Of a stretch of 64,000 nucleotides of DNA, positions 24,635 to 33,940 are shown piece after piece (the first letter of the stretch is position 1; each line of letters opens with the position of its first letter). Both the position numbers and the translations under genes were made by a program. This stretch comes from Bacillus massilinigeriensis. Its GTDB lineage: Bacteria; Bacillota; Bacilli; Bacillales; Cytobacillaceae. The notes under the pieces were generated by a model. It was not told the DNA's origin. It made no database searches and saw only the letters and a list, made by a program, of their open reading frames with translations. The DNA is taken from the NCBI RefSeq assembly GCF_900117315.1, contig NZ_LT630337.1, positions 2,365,601-2,429,600 on the forward strand, read 5' to 3'.

Positions 24635-27445
24635 ATGAACGTGAAAAATGAAGCAAAATCATTCGAACTAACGATAACAAAATTGGTTCCAAATCAAGTA
24701 TTAGAGGAGCTGCGAACATCTGAAGATGGATTAACAGCGGAGGAGTCAAATCAAAGACTCAATCAGTATGGAAGAAACTCTATTAAGGAAAAACAGGGAA
24801 AATCTCTATATTTGAGGTTTCTTGCTAACTTCACTTCACTAATGGCCATTCTATTGTGGATTAGTGGTGGAATTGCCTTTGTTGCGCAAATGCCTGAATT
24901 AGGTGTTGCCGTTTGGTGTGTCAATGTGATTAATGGGATATTTAGCTTCATTCAAGAGTATCAGGCTAGTAAAGCAACAGAAGCCTTAAAGGGAATGTTA
25001 TCTTCTTATGCCAGGGTCATACGGGACGGAAAAGAACAGCAAATTCTTACCGATGAACTTGTACCTGGTGACATTTTGCTGGTTGAAGAAGGAGATAAAA
25101 TTGCAGCCGATTCCCGTCTGATCCAATCAAGTGAAATGCAGGTCAACCAATCTGCCCTAACAGGAGAATCCAATCCTGTGAGAAAAATTTCCGATGCTAT
25201 TCACCAGGAGGATTTAACGAGCTTTGAAACACCCAATTTAATCTTTACTGGTAGTACGGTTACTAGTGGCTCCGGCAAGGCAGTGGTCATTAAAACCGGA
25301 ATGGAAACAGAGTTTGGAAAAATCGCGAATTTAACCCAAAATGTATCGGATGAATTAAGTCCATTACAAAAAGAATTGAACCGCTTAACGAAACAGATTT
25401 CACTGATTGCCTTTGCTATTGGGCTTACATTTTTCCTACTTGCTATTTTCTTTGTAAAAAATCCCTTAGCGGAATCCTTTATTTTCGCTTTAGGAATGAT
25501 TGTTGCTTTTATTCCAGAGGGTTTATCCCCTACCGTTACGCTTGCCTTGGCACAGGGCGTAAAACGAATGGCGAAAAAGCATGCGCTTGTGAAAAATCTA
25601 TCATCGGTCGAAACGTTGGGATGCACCTCAGTCATTTGTACAGATAAAACCGGAACATTAACTCAGAATGAAATGACCGTTAACCATATATGGCTGCCCG
25701 ATCGAGAATTAGAGGTCACAGGCACCGGCTTTGCTCCTGTAGGGAAAATCTTAGATAAGGGAAAAGAAATTACTTCAGTATCTAACTCAGCATTAAAACT
25801 AATTTTAACAGCGGCAAGTCTTTGCAGCAACGCAAGAGTGGTTCCACCAAATCAAGAGAATTCAAGGTACACCGTTTTAGGAGACCCAACGGAGGCTTGC
25901 TTAGGAGTAGTTGCTGAAAAAGCTGGACTTCTAGTTGAAAATTTACAAAAGGAACTGCCTCGAGTCCGTGAATTGCATTTTGACTCCAGAAGAAAAAGAA
26001 TGACAACGATTCATCAACTCATTCAGCCGGTAAACGGGAAAAATCGGGCTGCCTTTACAAAGGGAGCTCCGAAAGAACTTGCTGATTTATGTGAGTGGGT
26101 ATACGTGGATGGTGAGATACAACCATTCACAGAGATGATGAAACAAAACGTGATGGCAGCAAATGACAATTATGCCCGTTTAGGTTTACGTGTTTTGGCG
26201 GTTGCTGTCCGTTATATAGGAAAAGATGACCCAGATATTCCATCTAATTTAAGTGATTATACACCTGAAAATATCGAAAAAAAGATGACCTTCATTGGCT
26301 TAGTCGTGATGGCAGATCCTCCTAGACCGGAAGTAGCTGACGCTGTAGCCAAATGCCACCGTGCTGGGATTCGGATTATGATGATTACGGGTGATTACGG
26401 ATTAACAGCTGAAAGTATTGCCAAAAGAATTGGAGTGGTAGTTGGCGAACATCCCCATGTCATCTCAGGAATTGAACTAGAAAAAATGTCTGACGAAGAA
26501 TTAAGCTCAGCACTAAAAGGGGAGGTTATTTTCGCCCGGGTCGCCCCTGAGCAAAAATACCGCGTGGTGGATAGTTTACAAAGAATGGGAGAAGTAGTCG
26601 CGGTTACAGGAGACGGCGTCAATGACGCTCCTGCTCTAAAAAAGGCAGACATTGGAGTGGCTATGGGGATATCAGGTACTGATGTTGCAAAGGAAGCAGC
26701 CGATATGATATTGACCGATGATAACTTTGCCTCCATCGTCCATGCGGTTGAACAAGGTCGTGCGGTTTACAACAATATTCGGAAGTTTTTACTTTATATA
26801 TTAAATAGTAATATGCCAGAGGCTGTCCCTTCAGCGTTTTTCTTATTTTCGAAAGGAGCCATTCCCTTGCCATTAACAATCATGCAGATATTATTTATCG
26901 ATTTAGGAACCGATTTAATACCCGCATTAGGCTTAGGCTCAGAAGAACCAGAAAAAGGGATTATGAACAAGCCTCCAAGAAATTTAAAGGAACCATTATT
27001 AAACAAAGGAATTATTATTAAGGCGTTTTGTTGGTATGGCCTTTTAGCTTCTATTGTTTCCATGAGTGCTTATTTCTTTATCAACTACACCCATGGTTTC
27101 TCATCAGGAGACTTCGCATCAGAAGACAGCACCATTTATAAAATGGCAACAACAATGACCCTAGCCGGAATCGTTTTTAGCCAAATTGGTGCAGTGATAA
27201 ACTGTCGTACAGAAAAGCAATCCGTTTTTAAGAAAGGACTCTGGAAAAACCCTCTTGTAAACATTGGGATTGCATCTGAAGTCACTTTCCTTGCCTTGAT
27301 CATGCATGTTCCTTTATTACAAAAGGTTTTTGGAACAGAACCAATTGGTATGAAAGGCTGGGTACTCCTTTTCTGTATTCCACCGATAATTTTATTGATT
27401 GAGGAAATTCGAAAGGCTTTTACCAGAAGATTGGCACGACACTAG
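24635..27445 (+). CDS. P2-type cation-transporting ATPase
   Basis: 936-aa P-type ATPase. N-terminal cation-ATPase domain (LTAEESNQRLNQYGRNSI), actuator loop TGES (about 176-179), M4 motif IPEGL (293-297), phosphorylation site DKTGT (Asp337), nucleotide domain with KGAPKEL, hinge TGDGVNDAPALKKADIGVAMG, and a six-helix C-terminal domain. Overall this is the SERCA/PMR1/Na,K-like P2 group; the ion could be Ca2+, Na+ or K+ and is not decided by sequence alone. ATG at 24635 follows GGAGG by eight bases. Two RCK-type genes follow closely, which suggests regulated monovalent-cation transport. Confidence 0.92.
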   Translation: MNVKNEAKSFELTITKLVPNQVLEELRTSEDGLTAEESNQRLNQYGRNSIKEKQGKSLYLRFLANFTSLMAILLWISGGIAFVAQMPELGVAVWCVNVINGIFSFIQEYQASKATEALKGMLSSYARVIRDGKEQQILTDELVPGDILLVEEGDKIAADSRLIQSSEMQVNQSALTGESNPVRKISDAIHQEDLTSFETPNLIFTGSTVTSGSGKAVVIKTGMETEFGKIANLTQNVSDELSPLQKELNRLTKQISLIAFAIGLTFFLLAIFFVKNPLAESFIFALGMIVAFIPEGLSPTVTLALAQGVKRMAKKHALVKNLSSVETLGCTSVICTDKTGTLTQNEMTVNHIWLPDRELEVTGTGFAPVGKILDKGKEITSVSNSALKLILTAASLCSNARVVPPNQENSRYTVLGDPTEACLGVVAEKAGLLVENLQKELPRVRELHFDSRRKRMTTIHQLIQPVNGKNRAAFTKGAPKELADLCEWVYVDGEIQPFTEMMKQNVMAANDNYARLGLRVLAVAVRYIGKDDPDIPSNLSDYTPENIEKKMTFIGLVVMADPPRPEVADAVAKCHRAGIRIMMITGDYGLTAESIAKRIGVVVGEHPHVISGIELEKMSDEELSSALKGEVIFARVAPEQKYRVVDSLQRMGEVVAVTGDGVNDAPALKKADIGVAMGISGTDVAKEAADMILTDDNFASIVHAVEQGRAVYNNIRKFLLYILNSNMPEAVPSAFFLFSKGAIPLPLTIMQILFIDLGTDLIPALGLGSEEPEKGIMNKPPRNLKEPLLNKGIIIKAFCWYGLLASIVSMSAYFFINYTHGFSSGDFASEDSTIYKMATTMTLAGIVFSQIGAVINCRTEKQSVFKKGLWKNPLVNIGIASEVTFLALIMHVPLLQKVFGTEPIGMKGWVLLFCIPPIILLIEEIRKAFTRRLARH

Positions 27446-27479
27446 GGTGAAACGATAATAATGGAAAAGGGTGAAGATC

Positions 27480-28130
27480 ATGAAGGTCATTATTGTTGGA
27501 TGTGGTTATCTGGGTGCTTGGTTAGCGATTCATCTACAGACAAAAGGCTATGAGATTACTCTAATTGATAAAAAGTCAGAGGCTTTTAAAAAGCTTCCCA
27601 ATGCCTTCCATGGCGAAACCATAGTTGGACATGGGATTGATAAAGAGGTCTTGGAATCAGTTAACATCCATATGGTTGATGCCGTCATAACTTGTACGAA
27701 TAGTGATGAAACCAATGCTTTGTTAGCCCGAGTGGCCAAAAATGAATACATGGTCCCTAGGGTTATCGCAAGGATATACGACCCAAGAAAGGCTGATATT
27801 TATCAAAGCTTTGGGATTCAGACCATTTCCCCTATTATATGGGGAGTTCACAAGGTATCTGAATTATTAAGCTATAACCAATTAGACAGCGTTTGGAGTT
27901 ATGAAAATGGTGACGTCGAGATGATTCGAATCGAAACTCCCCCACTTCTTATTGGCCATCCGTTAAGTGAATTAAGAAGGATCGGTGAAGTCGAAATAGT
28001 AACTATTGTTCGTGATAATCAAGCTTTTATCCCAGTGACAGGTACCGTTTTAGAAGGTCAGGACATTCTTTATTTGATTGTGGCCAGGTCTTCAATTGAT
28101 AAGCTAAAAATAATGTTAGGTCTAGAATAG
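27480..28130 (+). CDS. TrkA/RCK-type NAD-binding regulatory protein, first of two
   Basis: 216 aa. An N-terminal Rossmann domain (VIIVGCGYLGAWLA, then ITLIDKK) and a C-terminal TrkA-C domain (IETPPLLIGHPLSELRRIGE...GQDILYLIV). RCK proteins gate K+ transporters upon binding nucleotides. ATG at 27480 with AAGGGTG upstream is preferred over GTG 27471. It begins 34 bp after the ATPase stop and 13 bp before a second RCK gene. No TrkH/KtrB channel is in the window, so the partner could be the ATPase or a channel elsewhere. Confidence 0.85.
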   Translation: MKVIIVGCGYLGAWLAIHLQTKGYEITLIDKKSEAFKKLPNAFHGETIVGHGIDKEVLESVNIHMVDAVITCTNSDETNALLARVAKNEYMVPRVIARIYDPRKADIYQSFGIQTISPIIWGVHKVSELLSYNQLDSVWSYENGDVEMIRIETPPLLIGHPLSELRRIGEVEIVTIVRDNQAFIPVTGTVLEGQDILYLIVARSSIDKLKIMLGLE

Positions 28131-28143
28131 GAGGAGAATCGGT

Positions 28144-28809
28144 ATGAACGTCATCATTATCGGCGGCGGTCAAACAGGTGCACATATTGGGCGGGTACTT
28201 TTAAACAATGCTTTAAATATAAAGATTATAGAATATCAAGAAGCACATGCCGAAAGCTTGGTAAAGGATTTTTCTAAAGAAAGGGTCATTCATGGAAGTG
28301 GTACAGACCCTAATACGTTAGAAGCAGCGGGCATCAAAACAGCAGATGTTCTTGTTGCTGTTGCAGGAAGTGATGAGGTGAATTTGGTTGCCTCCACCAT
28401 TGCCAAATTTGAATTTTCGGTACCCCGAGTCGTTGCGAGAGTGAACAATCCTCGCAACGCTTGGCTTTATAACCGTGATATGGGTGTTGACGTATTAATT
28501 AACCAAGCGGAAATCATGGCCCAAATGGTCGTAGAAGAAATGGATATGGAACACGTGGCAACCTTAATGAAGTTAAATCGTGGAAATCTTTCCATTGCAA
28601 AAATAACCGTAAATGGGGAATCCAATGCTATTTCTAAAGAAATCAAAGATCTGAATATTCCCCCTAAATGTGTATTAATCTCCATCCTAAGAAATGCTGA
28701 TGAAGTTGTCATTCCGCGTGGAAACACAATTATTGAAGCAAATGACCAAATTCTATTTCTAGCGGATCAATGTATGGAGAAAGAAATCAACCAGATCTTT
28801 TCGTTCTAG
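28144..28809 (+). CDS. TrkA/RCK-type NAD-binding regulatory protein, second of two
   Basis: 221 aa. Rossmann N-terminus (VIIIGGGQTGAHIGRVLL, then IKIIEYQ), conserved VIHGSGTDPNTLEAAGI and VAGSDEVN blocks, and a TrkA-C tail (ISKEIKDLNIPPKCVLISIL...NDQILFLAD). It differs clearly from its neighbour, so a heteromeric assembly of the two is plausible. ATG at 28144 has GGAGGAGAA upstream. Last gene of the ATPase-RCK-RCK operon; a terminator follows at 28875. Confidence 0.85.
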   Translation: MNVIIIGGGQTGAHIGRVLLNNALNIKIIEYQEAHAESLVKDFSKERVIHGSGTDPNTLEAAGIKTADVLVAVAGSDEVNLVASTIAKFEFSVPRVVARVNNPRNAWLYNRDMGVDVLINQAEIMAQMVVEEMDMEHVATLMKLNRGNLSIAKITVNGESNAISKEIKDLNIPPKCVLISILRNADEVVIPRGNTIIEANDQILFLADQCMEKEINQIFSF

Positions 28810-28874
28810 TCTCTATGAATAGATGGGGATTGGTATTATTTAAGTATATTCGAACACTCATGCCTTTTTAAAAA

Positions 28875-28920
28875 GTGACTGCCCCAACCATTTTTTACTT
28901 TTGGTCAGTCACCTTTTTTT
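28875..28920 (+). terminator. Intrinsic terminator of the ATPase-RCK operon
   Basis: Arms GTGACTG (28875-28881) and CAGTCAC (28906-28912), extended by CCAACCA/TTGG pairing, followed by T7. Confidence 0.8.
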
Positions 28921-29023
28921 CTATATAATTTAAAAATTATAAATATTATCTAAAATATTCGAAACCTTTCTCTTCATTCATTCGTATCTGTATTATTAAA
29001 AATATATAAGAGGACTGATCTTC

Positions 29024-29275
29024 ATGCATATTCTTTACTGGATTGTTGGCTCTGTCATTGTTCTCTATATTCTGGCTATGATTCCTCTTCAATATCAATA
29101 CATTTCTGAAATGAAGGAATTGAAGAAGAAGAAAAAACAAACGAATGAACAAATCATTGATGATATGAGCTTTGAAATGCAGCAGTTAAATTTTAACATG
29201 CAGGGAAGTTTCATCAATTGGCCTTCCGCAATTATTGCGACGTTCATTTATAAGCTTCGTCATCGCCATGATTAG
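29024..29275 (+). CDS. Small membrane protein, DUF3949-like
   Basis: 83 aa: one N-terminal membrane helix (residues 4-22), a Lys-rich coiled stretch (KELKKKKKQ), then DDMSFEMQQLNFNMQGSFIN and a short hydrophobic end. The SFE-Q-L-FN-QG block recalls DUF3949 proteins of bacilli. Function unknown. AGAGGA precedes the ATG at a rather long distance. It ends at a bidirectional terminator shared with the convergent MFS gene. Confidence 0.6.
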   Translation: MHILYWIVGSVIVLYILAMIPLQYQYISEMKELKKKKKQTNEQIIDDMSFEMQQLNFNMQGSFINWPSAIIATFIYKLRHRHD

Positions 29276-29307
29276 CAAAGTTATAAGACTTATCATATGG
29301 CAAGATT

Positions 29308-29338
29308 AGGCTCCTGGATCTGCTGATTCCAGGAGCCT
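29308..29338. terminator. Bidirectional intrinsic terminator
   Basis: Perfect arms AGGCTCCTGGA (29308-29318) and TCCAGGAGCCT (29328-29338) between convergent genes ending at 29275 and 29361. Confidence 0.85.
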
Positions 29339-29360
29339 TTAAAAAATGTTACGTTAATAA

Positions 29361-30569
29361 TCATTGTTGATATTGTGACGATAAAAACAACCTTTTATGC
29401 TTATAAACAATGATTGTCACAACCCCAAGTAAAACCCCAGCTATCACAAATACGATCCTCACTCCCATTAAATCAGTTAAAATACCCATGATGAAAGATC
29501 CGAGACCAAATATTCCAGTCTCTATAGCTCCTAAAGAAGTGTAAACCGTTGAAAGCTGTTCAATCGAAACACTGGTTTGAATCACGGTTTGTTGAGGAAT
29601 CATTTTGATTTGAGCAAACATCCCGATTCCAATGGAAAGGAAAAGCGAGATCACAGGAATACTATTTAATCCAAAAAGAATGGTTATCATAGAGGATGCA
29701 AGTGAGCCTGTAAATATAAAGGAAGCGAGATTTTTTTCAATAAAGGTTGAAAATCTGATGCAAAACATGCTACCAATCATTAGACCTACAAAGTAAGCCC
29801 CATTAATGAATCCCCACCATTTTTCACCGACATGGAGAATCTCGCTAGTGAAAACATATAAAATGGCAGCAATCCATACTGTTCCTGAGATGGTTTCGAG
29901 AAAATAGATAGAGGCCATTTTTCTGAGAACAGGAGTTTGAGATAGTGTTTCCCATCCCCTTTTCAATTGTTTAATCTGCCCTTCTGACTGTTGGGTTTCA
30001 TAGATAACATTCTCCAGGAAGCTCAACATGAAACTTGACAGAAGGAATAGTCCTCCAACAAACCAAATCAGCTGATTCGAATTCATAACCAATAAGAACA
30101 AGCTACCAACAAACCACATAACAGCTTGAATAACTTGCGAGAATGTTTCTACTAAGCCATTTGCTTGGATAAGGTGTTCTTTTTTCACATAATGTGGAAT
30201 CAAGGTTTGTCTAATGGGATTGGAGCAGCCATCAAGAAACGCAATCAGACTGATTAAGATAAATAACCAGTATAAGTTAGCTAGCGTTATTTTTACCATA
30301 GCAATGCCCACAATAAAAAGAATGATTGTTTTCCCTATTTGCGAGCAAGTCAACAGCCATTTTAGATTGACTTTACCAATTAAAAGCGGTGTAAATAGGC
30401 TCGAAAGGAACATCGATGTAGACACGATAAATGGAACAAGCGCTGCTGCTGATGCCGATTCCGTTATAGAATAAATGGTGCTAATGACACCAACTACATA
30501 GAGAATATCCCCTATATTAGCTACCGATTGTCCTAAAAGTAATAACGTGAAATTTCTATTCCATATCAT
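29361..30569 (-). CDS. MFS efflux transporter, MFS_3/macrolide-efflux type
   Basis: 402 aa with 12 predicted membrane segments. The N-terminus (MIWNRNFTLLLLGQSVANIG) and the DGCSNPIRQTLIPHYV loop between helices 4 and 5 resemble the MefA/MdfA-like drug exporters of the MFS_3 group. Substrate unknown; drug efflux is likely from family and leader. ATG at 30569 has a strong GGGGGAT ribosome site, but that site is locked in an 8-bp hairpin behind a five-codon leader, which suggests induction by ribosome stalling. Confidence 0.8.
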   Translation of the reverse strand: MIWNRNFTLLLLGQSVANIGDILYVVGVISTIYSITESASAAALVPFIVSTSMFLSSLFTPLLIGKVNLKWLLTCSQIGKTIILFIVGIAMVKITLANLYWLFILISLIAFLDGCSNPIRQTLIPHYVKKEHLIQANGLVETFSQVIQAVMWFVGSLFLLVMNSNQLIWFVGGLFLLSSFMLSFLENVIYETQQSEGQIKQLKRGWETLSQTPVLRKMASIYFLETISGTVWIAAILYVFTSEILHVGEKWWGFINGAYFVGLMIGSMFCIRFSTFIEKNLASFIFTGSLASSMITILFGLNSIPVISLFLSIGIGMFAQIKMIPQQTVIQTSVSIEQLSTVYTSLGAIETGIFGLGSFIMGILTDLMGVRIVFVIAGVLLGVVTIIVYKHKRLFLSSQYQQ

Positions 30570-30680
30570 GTTTTATCCCCCATTTTGTTAAATCTTTTCT
30601 AATGGGGGTTTTTAAATTGGACTATTCATGGGTATCCTCCTTTTTGGCAGATAAATCTGGGGGAGTGGATTTATCTTGAT
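30567..30680 (-). promoter_or_regulatory. Leader peptide MNSPI and SD-sequestering hairpin (putative translational attenuator)
   Basis: An 18-nt frame (30629-30612) encodes MNSPI and has a perfect GGAGG eight bases upstream. After its stop, CCCCCATT (30608-30601) can pair with AATGGGGG (30584-30577), which contains the transporter's ribosome site. A further hairpin (30649-30657/30668-30676) lies upstream, with CCCCC in its loop as an alternative partner. This is the layout of antibiotic-inducible erm, cat and similar genes. Confidence 0.55.
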
Positions 30681-30718
30681 TATCCAGCAAAAAACCTTTA
30701 CCTCTTTGGATATGGTTA

Positions 30719-31249
30719 TTATTTTAAAAATACACTTTTCCTATTTAAATGTAATTTACTTGATGTTAGTTGGATCATTATCTCTTCCAATGCAGAAAGG
30801 GTTGCTACAGAACAAATAATATTCATCCATACAGTTGTTGATATTACGGGAAGCATGATTGGAAATAAAAATAATAGTAGGCCTGTGATTTTGTTTGCAT
30901 AGGTGTGAATGCTTGCAAAGGTTTTGTACTTGAGCCAAGCAATCATCATTGAAGTGATTCTTATTAATCCAATGACTATAATCCAACTAATAATTGGTGT
31001 GGAAGGCTTTATGATTGGAATTAAGATAATGAGCAACACCACAATCATCGTTAAATCAGCAATTGAATCAAGTTTAGCGCCGAAGATGCTTGTTGTCCCT
31101 GTCTTCCGTGCGATGAATCCATCTAACATATCAGTCAATCCACATATTAGATAAAGGATTAAAAAGACCGGGCCTAACGGTTCTACCAAAAGCATCATTA
31201 AAGAAAATAGGATTCTACTTATTGATAATAAATTTGGGATAGATTTCAT
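30719..31249 (-). CDS. CDP-alcohol phosphatidyltransferase family protein
   Basis: 176 aa with about five helices and the full catalytic signature D-x2-D-G-x2-A-R-x8-G-x3-D-x3-D, seen as DMLDGFIARKTGTT...FGAKLDSIAD near residues 40-65. These enzymes exchange CMP from a CDP-linked lipid or alcohol for another alcohol, as in phosphatidylglycerophosphate synthase. The acceptor is unknown; the protein is of normal PgsA length. ATG at 31249 has AGGTGG five bases upstream; a longer frame to 31315 lacks one. Confidence 0.85.
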   Translation of the reverse strand: MKSIPNLLSISRILFSLMMLLVEPLGPVFLILYLICGLTDMLDGFIARKTGTTSIFGAKLDSIADLTMIVVLLIILIPIIKPSTPIISWIIVIGLIRITSMMIAWLKYKTFASIHTYANKITGLLLFLFPIMLPVISTTVWMNIICSVATLSALEEIMIQLTSSKLHLNRKSVFLK

Positions 31250-31640
31250 GGTTACCACCTCAATGAGATTTGGAGACGGTTTTATTGTCCATCGGCCACA
31301 ATTTTTGGTGTTCATGTTGATAAGTTTCTACAATATCATTTTAATACTAAACAAAATAGATGCGTTACTATTTCTTAGATAATTATTGGCACACCGGGAA
31401 CAAGAACTTTTAAGACAATGGTGTATTGTAACTTTTAAGCGTAAGAAAAAATGCGGCTCTTTTAATAGAAGTTTTCCCACCAAATGTCCCATTTTTCTGT
31501 TCTTCTATAGCATCTGAATTTGAAATGTAAAAAATATAACTTCAGTATGGGTTCTTTGTTGTAATATCCTAAAATGATTTTAATAAATATTTTTCTGAAT
31601 AACTAACCTCTCCAACGTATCTCAAGTAATCCATTTTCCT
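31250..31640. other. Intergenic region
   Basis: No gene, repeat or recognisable regulatory element is seen beyond general AT-richness; it should hold the promoter of the CDP-alcohol transferase gene. Confidence 0.5.
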
Positions 31641-32435
31641 TTATCCTTCTTCAAACAGCTCACTAGGTATTATTTTTTCTGATGTCCTAGGGATATAAAA
31701 ATTTAAAGGTACTTTGTCTTCTTGAACCTCTTCTACGATTTCCAATGGTTCGTTTTGTATTGGTAAAAACGCAAGGCCCTTCCCTTGTGCAACAAATTCT
31801 TGAATAAGAGAATAGGAATCTACTAGATGAAGATTACTTTTTGAAAGGCCATGCCCCTCCATGAATTGAATAGTATAATTCCTAAATGGGCATTGTGGAT
31901 CATTGCTTACAAAGAAGTACTCCTTCGAAAAATCAATATTAGGCTTTCCTTTAGCCTTTTGTAAGGCCATCAAAATTGTTGAACTGAATACCTTTTGAAA
32001 TGCTGGGTCGTGATAATTTCCATAAGTTATAACCATATCTACCTTCTGTTGTTTTAGCAACTGCTGCAGCTGTAGGCTATTTTCCATAAAGATTTGATAG
32101 TTTTGAAAATGATCATTTATACGGTTAATTAAATAATTAGCCAAAATCGATTGGGTTGTCGCAATTCGATATAACTCATGTGACTTCTTGATTTCTTTTT
32201 TTGCTTCATCTAACAGTTTTAGTATTTTTTCAGTATAGTTGCATAGAATTTCTCCTGATGGAAGAAGAGAAATTCCTTTGTTGTTTCTTTGTAGGAGTGA
32301 AGTTTCTAACTCTTGTTCTAATTTTTTGATTCTTTCGGAGACATTGGGTTGAACATAGCCTAGTTCTTTAGCCGCTTTACTTATTGAGCCTTCTTTCACA
32401 ACTGTTTGAAAAATGATTAGGTCATTTATTTCCAT
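31641..32435 (-). CDS. LysR-type transcriptional regulator
   Basis: 264 aa. The N-terminal winged HTH (DLIIFQTVVKEGSISKAAKE, then VQPNVSERIKKLEQELET) is standard; the effector domain is a little short at about 175 residues but contains the usual GKGLAFLP block. It is divergent from the DUF4865 gene at 32554, and the 118-bp gap probably holds its operator. LysR regulators next to DUF4865 proteins are common in bacilli. The effector is unknown. Confidence 0.88.
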   Translation of the reverse strand: MEINDLIIFQTVVKEGSISKAAKELGYVQPNVSERIKKLEQELETSLLQRNNKGISLLPSGEILCNYTEKILKLLDEAKKEIKKSHELYRIATTQSILANYLINRINDHFQNYQIFMENSLQLQQLLKQQKVDMVITYGNYHDPAFQKVFSSTILMALQKAKGKPNIDFSKEYFFVSNDPQCPFRNYTIQFMEGHGLSKSNLHLVDSYSLIQEFVAQGKGLAFLPIQNEPLEIVEEVQEDKVPLNFYIPRTSEKIIPSELFEEG

Positions 32436-32553
32436 ACAATCAACTCCTTGTTACCTATCATTTTAAATGATATCATGCATCATTAATACCTATTTTACGT
32501 TTTATTAAACGAGAGATATGATTCAATTATAAGGAAGAAGGAGGGTGATCCAC

Positions 32554-33102
32554 ATGATTGGAATGCAATATAAAATTGTACTACCAAGGGATTATGATAT
32601 GGAGATAATTAGAAAAAGAGTTCAAGCCAATGGACATAAGACAGATGGATTTCCGGGTCTACATTTTAAAGCCTATTTAATCACCGAGGCAGGGAAAAAT
32701 GGAAATTTATATAATTGCTATGCTCCATTATATATTTGGAAAGAGTCACAAGGCATGAACCAGTTTATCTTTGAGGGTTTTTATGACAATATTTTAGATT
32801 CATTTGGGTGGCAACAGATAAATATCGGTGTTCCTTTTTCTATGAATCTGGACAAAGATTTTCACAAGAGTAGATATGTCGTTGAATATGCGGGAAATAT
32901 TCCTGAAAGTAAATCGTTAGTCAATCCATTATTTCAAACAGGACATCACTTTGTAAAAAAAGCAGAAGGAAGCTTAGGGGACCTATTAGTTTATAATCCA
33001 GATAAATGGGGCTATAGTCAATTTAGTTTTTATCAAGAAAAACCAACAATCGAATCAATTGAACACCTTACAGTATATGAGATTTTACACGTCTCACAAT
33101 AA
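32554..33102 (+). CDS. DUF4865 family protein
   Basis: 182 aa beginning MIGMQYKIVLPRDYDMEIIR and with KTDGFPGLHFKAYLI, typical of DUF4865, which has no membrane helices and no known function. Sequence such as LYIWKESQGMNQFIFEGFYDNILDSFGW suggests a ligand-binding or monooxygenase-like ferredoxin fold, but that is a guess. ATG at 32554 has GGAGGGTGA upstream; GTG 32545 is less suited. Divergent LysR gene at 31641 probably controls it. Confidence 0.8.
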   Translation: MIGMQYKIVLPRDYDMEIIRKRVQANGHKTDGFPGLHFKAYLITEAGKNGNLYNCYAPLYIWKESQGMNQFIFEGFYDNILDSFGWQQINIGVPFSMNLDKDFHKSRYVVEYAGNIPESKSLVNPLFQTGHHFVKKAEGSLGDLLVYNPDKWGYSQFSFYQEKPTIESIEHLTVYEILHVSQ

Positions 33103-33123
33103 GGCACTGGGGTTGGAGTGTCT

Positions 33124-33151
33124 GGGACGAAGGGACAGGTGATTTGTCCCG
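33124..33151. repeat. GGGACA/TGTCCC palindromic repeat
   Basis: GGGACA (33132-33137) and TGTCCC (33145-33150) form a hairpin; GGGACGAA precedes it. A related hairpin is at 44401-44419. It resembles another class of dispersed palindromes in bacilli. Confidence 0.5.
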
Positions 33152-33274
33152 CCGACTCTAGCCCTATCCGTACTTGATTTAATAAAATAAGGCTTAATTA
33201 ATACTGATCATTCTGAAGAACAATTCTCCACAATAACATCAGCGCAATTTCCATAAAAAAAGTTATCTATTCAA

Positions 33275-33823
33275 CTACCCTATTTCCCCAAAAACCTCTT
33301 TTGCTACTTTTTCCAGCTTCCCTATTAACACAAATTCGTTCTTTAAAGGTGCAATGGCTTTCACGATACTAGCATAATACCAATGCTGGTCGTTTCTCCC
33401 TCGTTTGAATCGATTCCACGTCTCTTCTCCGATTGCTTCCAGGTCGTCTCTAATACTACTTAGGTTATGTAATTTGTCTGCAGTGATGACTTGAATTTCT
33501 TCTAGGCTCGCTTCTTTAAGAAAATTTATTGTATGCTGTTTACGATCTTTCCAAGGCAAGCTTTTGTCGGGTTCGGATGCAGCACGGACTAGATTGGCAA
33601 CCAATGCTCCAAATTCCTCGGTTAAATCCTCATACGTAGTCTCCGTATCCTCAATCGTATCATGAAGAATTCCCGCTGCAATTACCTCATCCGAGCAATT
33701 GGCCTTTTGCAGCAGCATTCCAACTGCAAACGGATGCGTAATATAAGGGATTTCAGTCCCTTTTCTAGTCTGCTTCCTATGGGCAGTTGCTGCAAATTGA
33801 ATGGCTTTTTCAATCATAGTCAT
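33275..33823 (-). CDS. HD-domain hydrolase, Mesh1/RelA-SpoT hydrolase-like
   Basis: 182 aa, just the HD hydrolase domain of SpoT. Metal-binding motifs are seen: AHRKQTRKGTEIPYITHP (first His), AAGILHDTIEDT (HD pair) and ADKLHNLSSI (last Asp). No synthetase, TGS or ACT domain, so it is a small alarmone hydrolase candidate that would degrade (p)ppGpp or a similar nucleotide. Start 33823 (GAGGGGGA eight bases upstream) is preferred; 33829 is possible. It ends 118 bp downstream of the diguanylate cyclase gene, on the same strand. Confidence 0.85.
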   Translation of the reverse strand: MTMIEKAIQFAATAHRKQTRKGTEIPYITHPFAVGMLLQKANCSDEVIAAGILHDTIEDTETTYEDLTEEFGALVANLVRAASEPDKSLPWKDRKQHTINFLKEASLEEIQVITADKLHNLSSIRDDLEAIGEETWNRFKRGRNDQHWYYASIVKAIAPLKNEFVLIGKLEKVAKEVFGEIG

Positions 33824-33940
33824 TCTCATTTCCCCCTCATCGAACGTAAGATTTTTTATTAAAATGAAAAACGCTCGGTTCTCACCAAGCATTTTCGTAA
33901 TATTTTTCAAAGCTTTTACCTCTATTATGTACATTAATCA

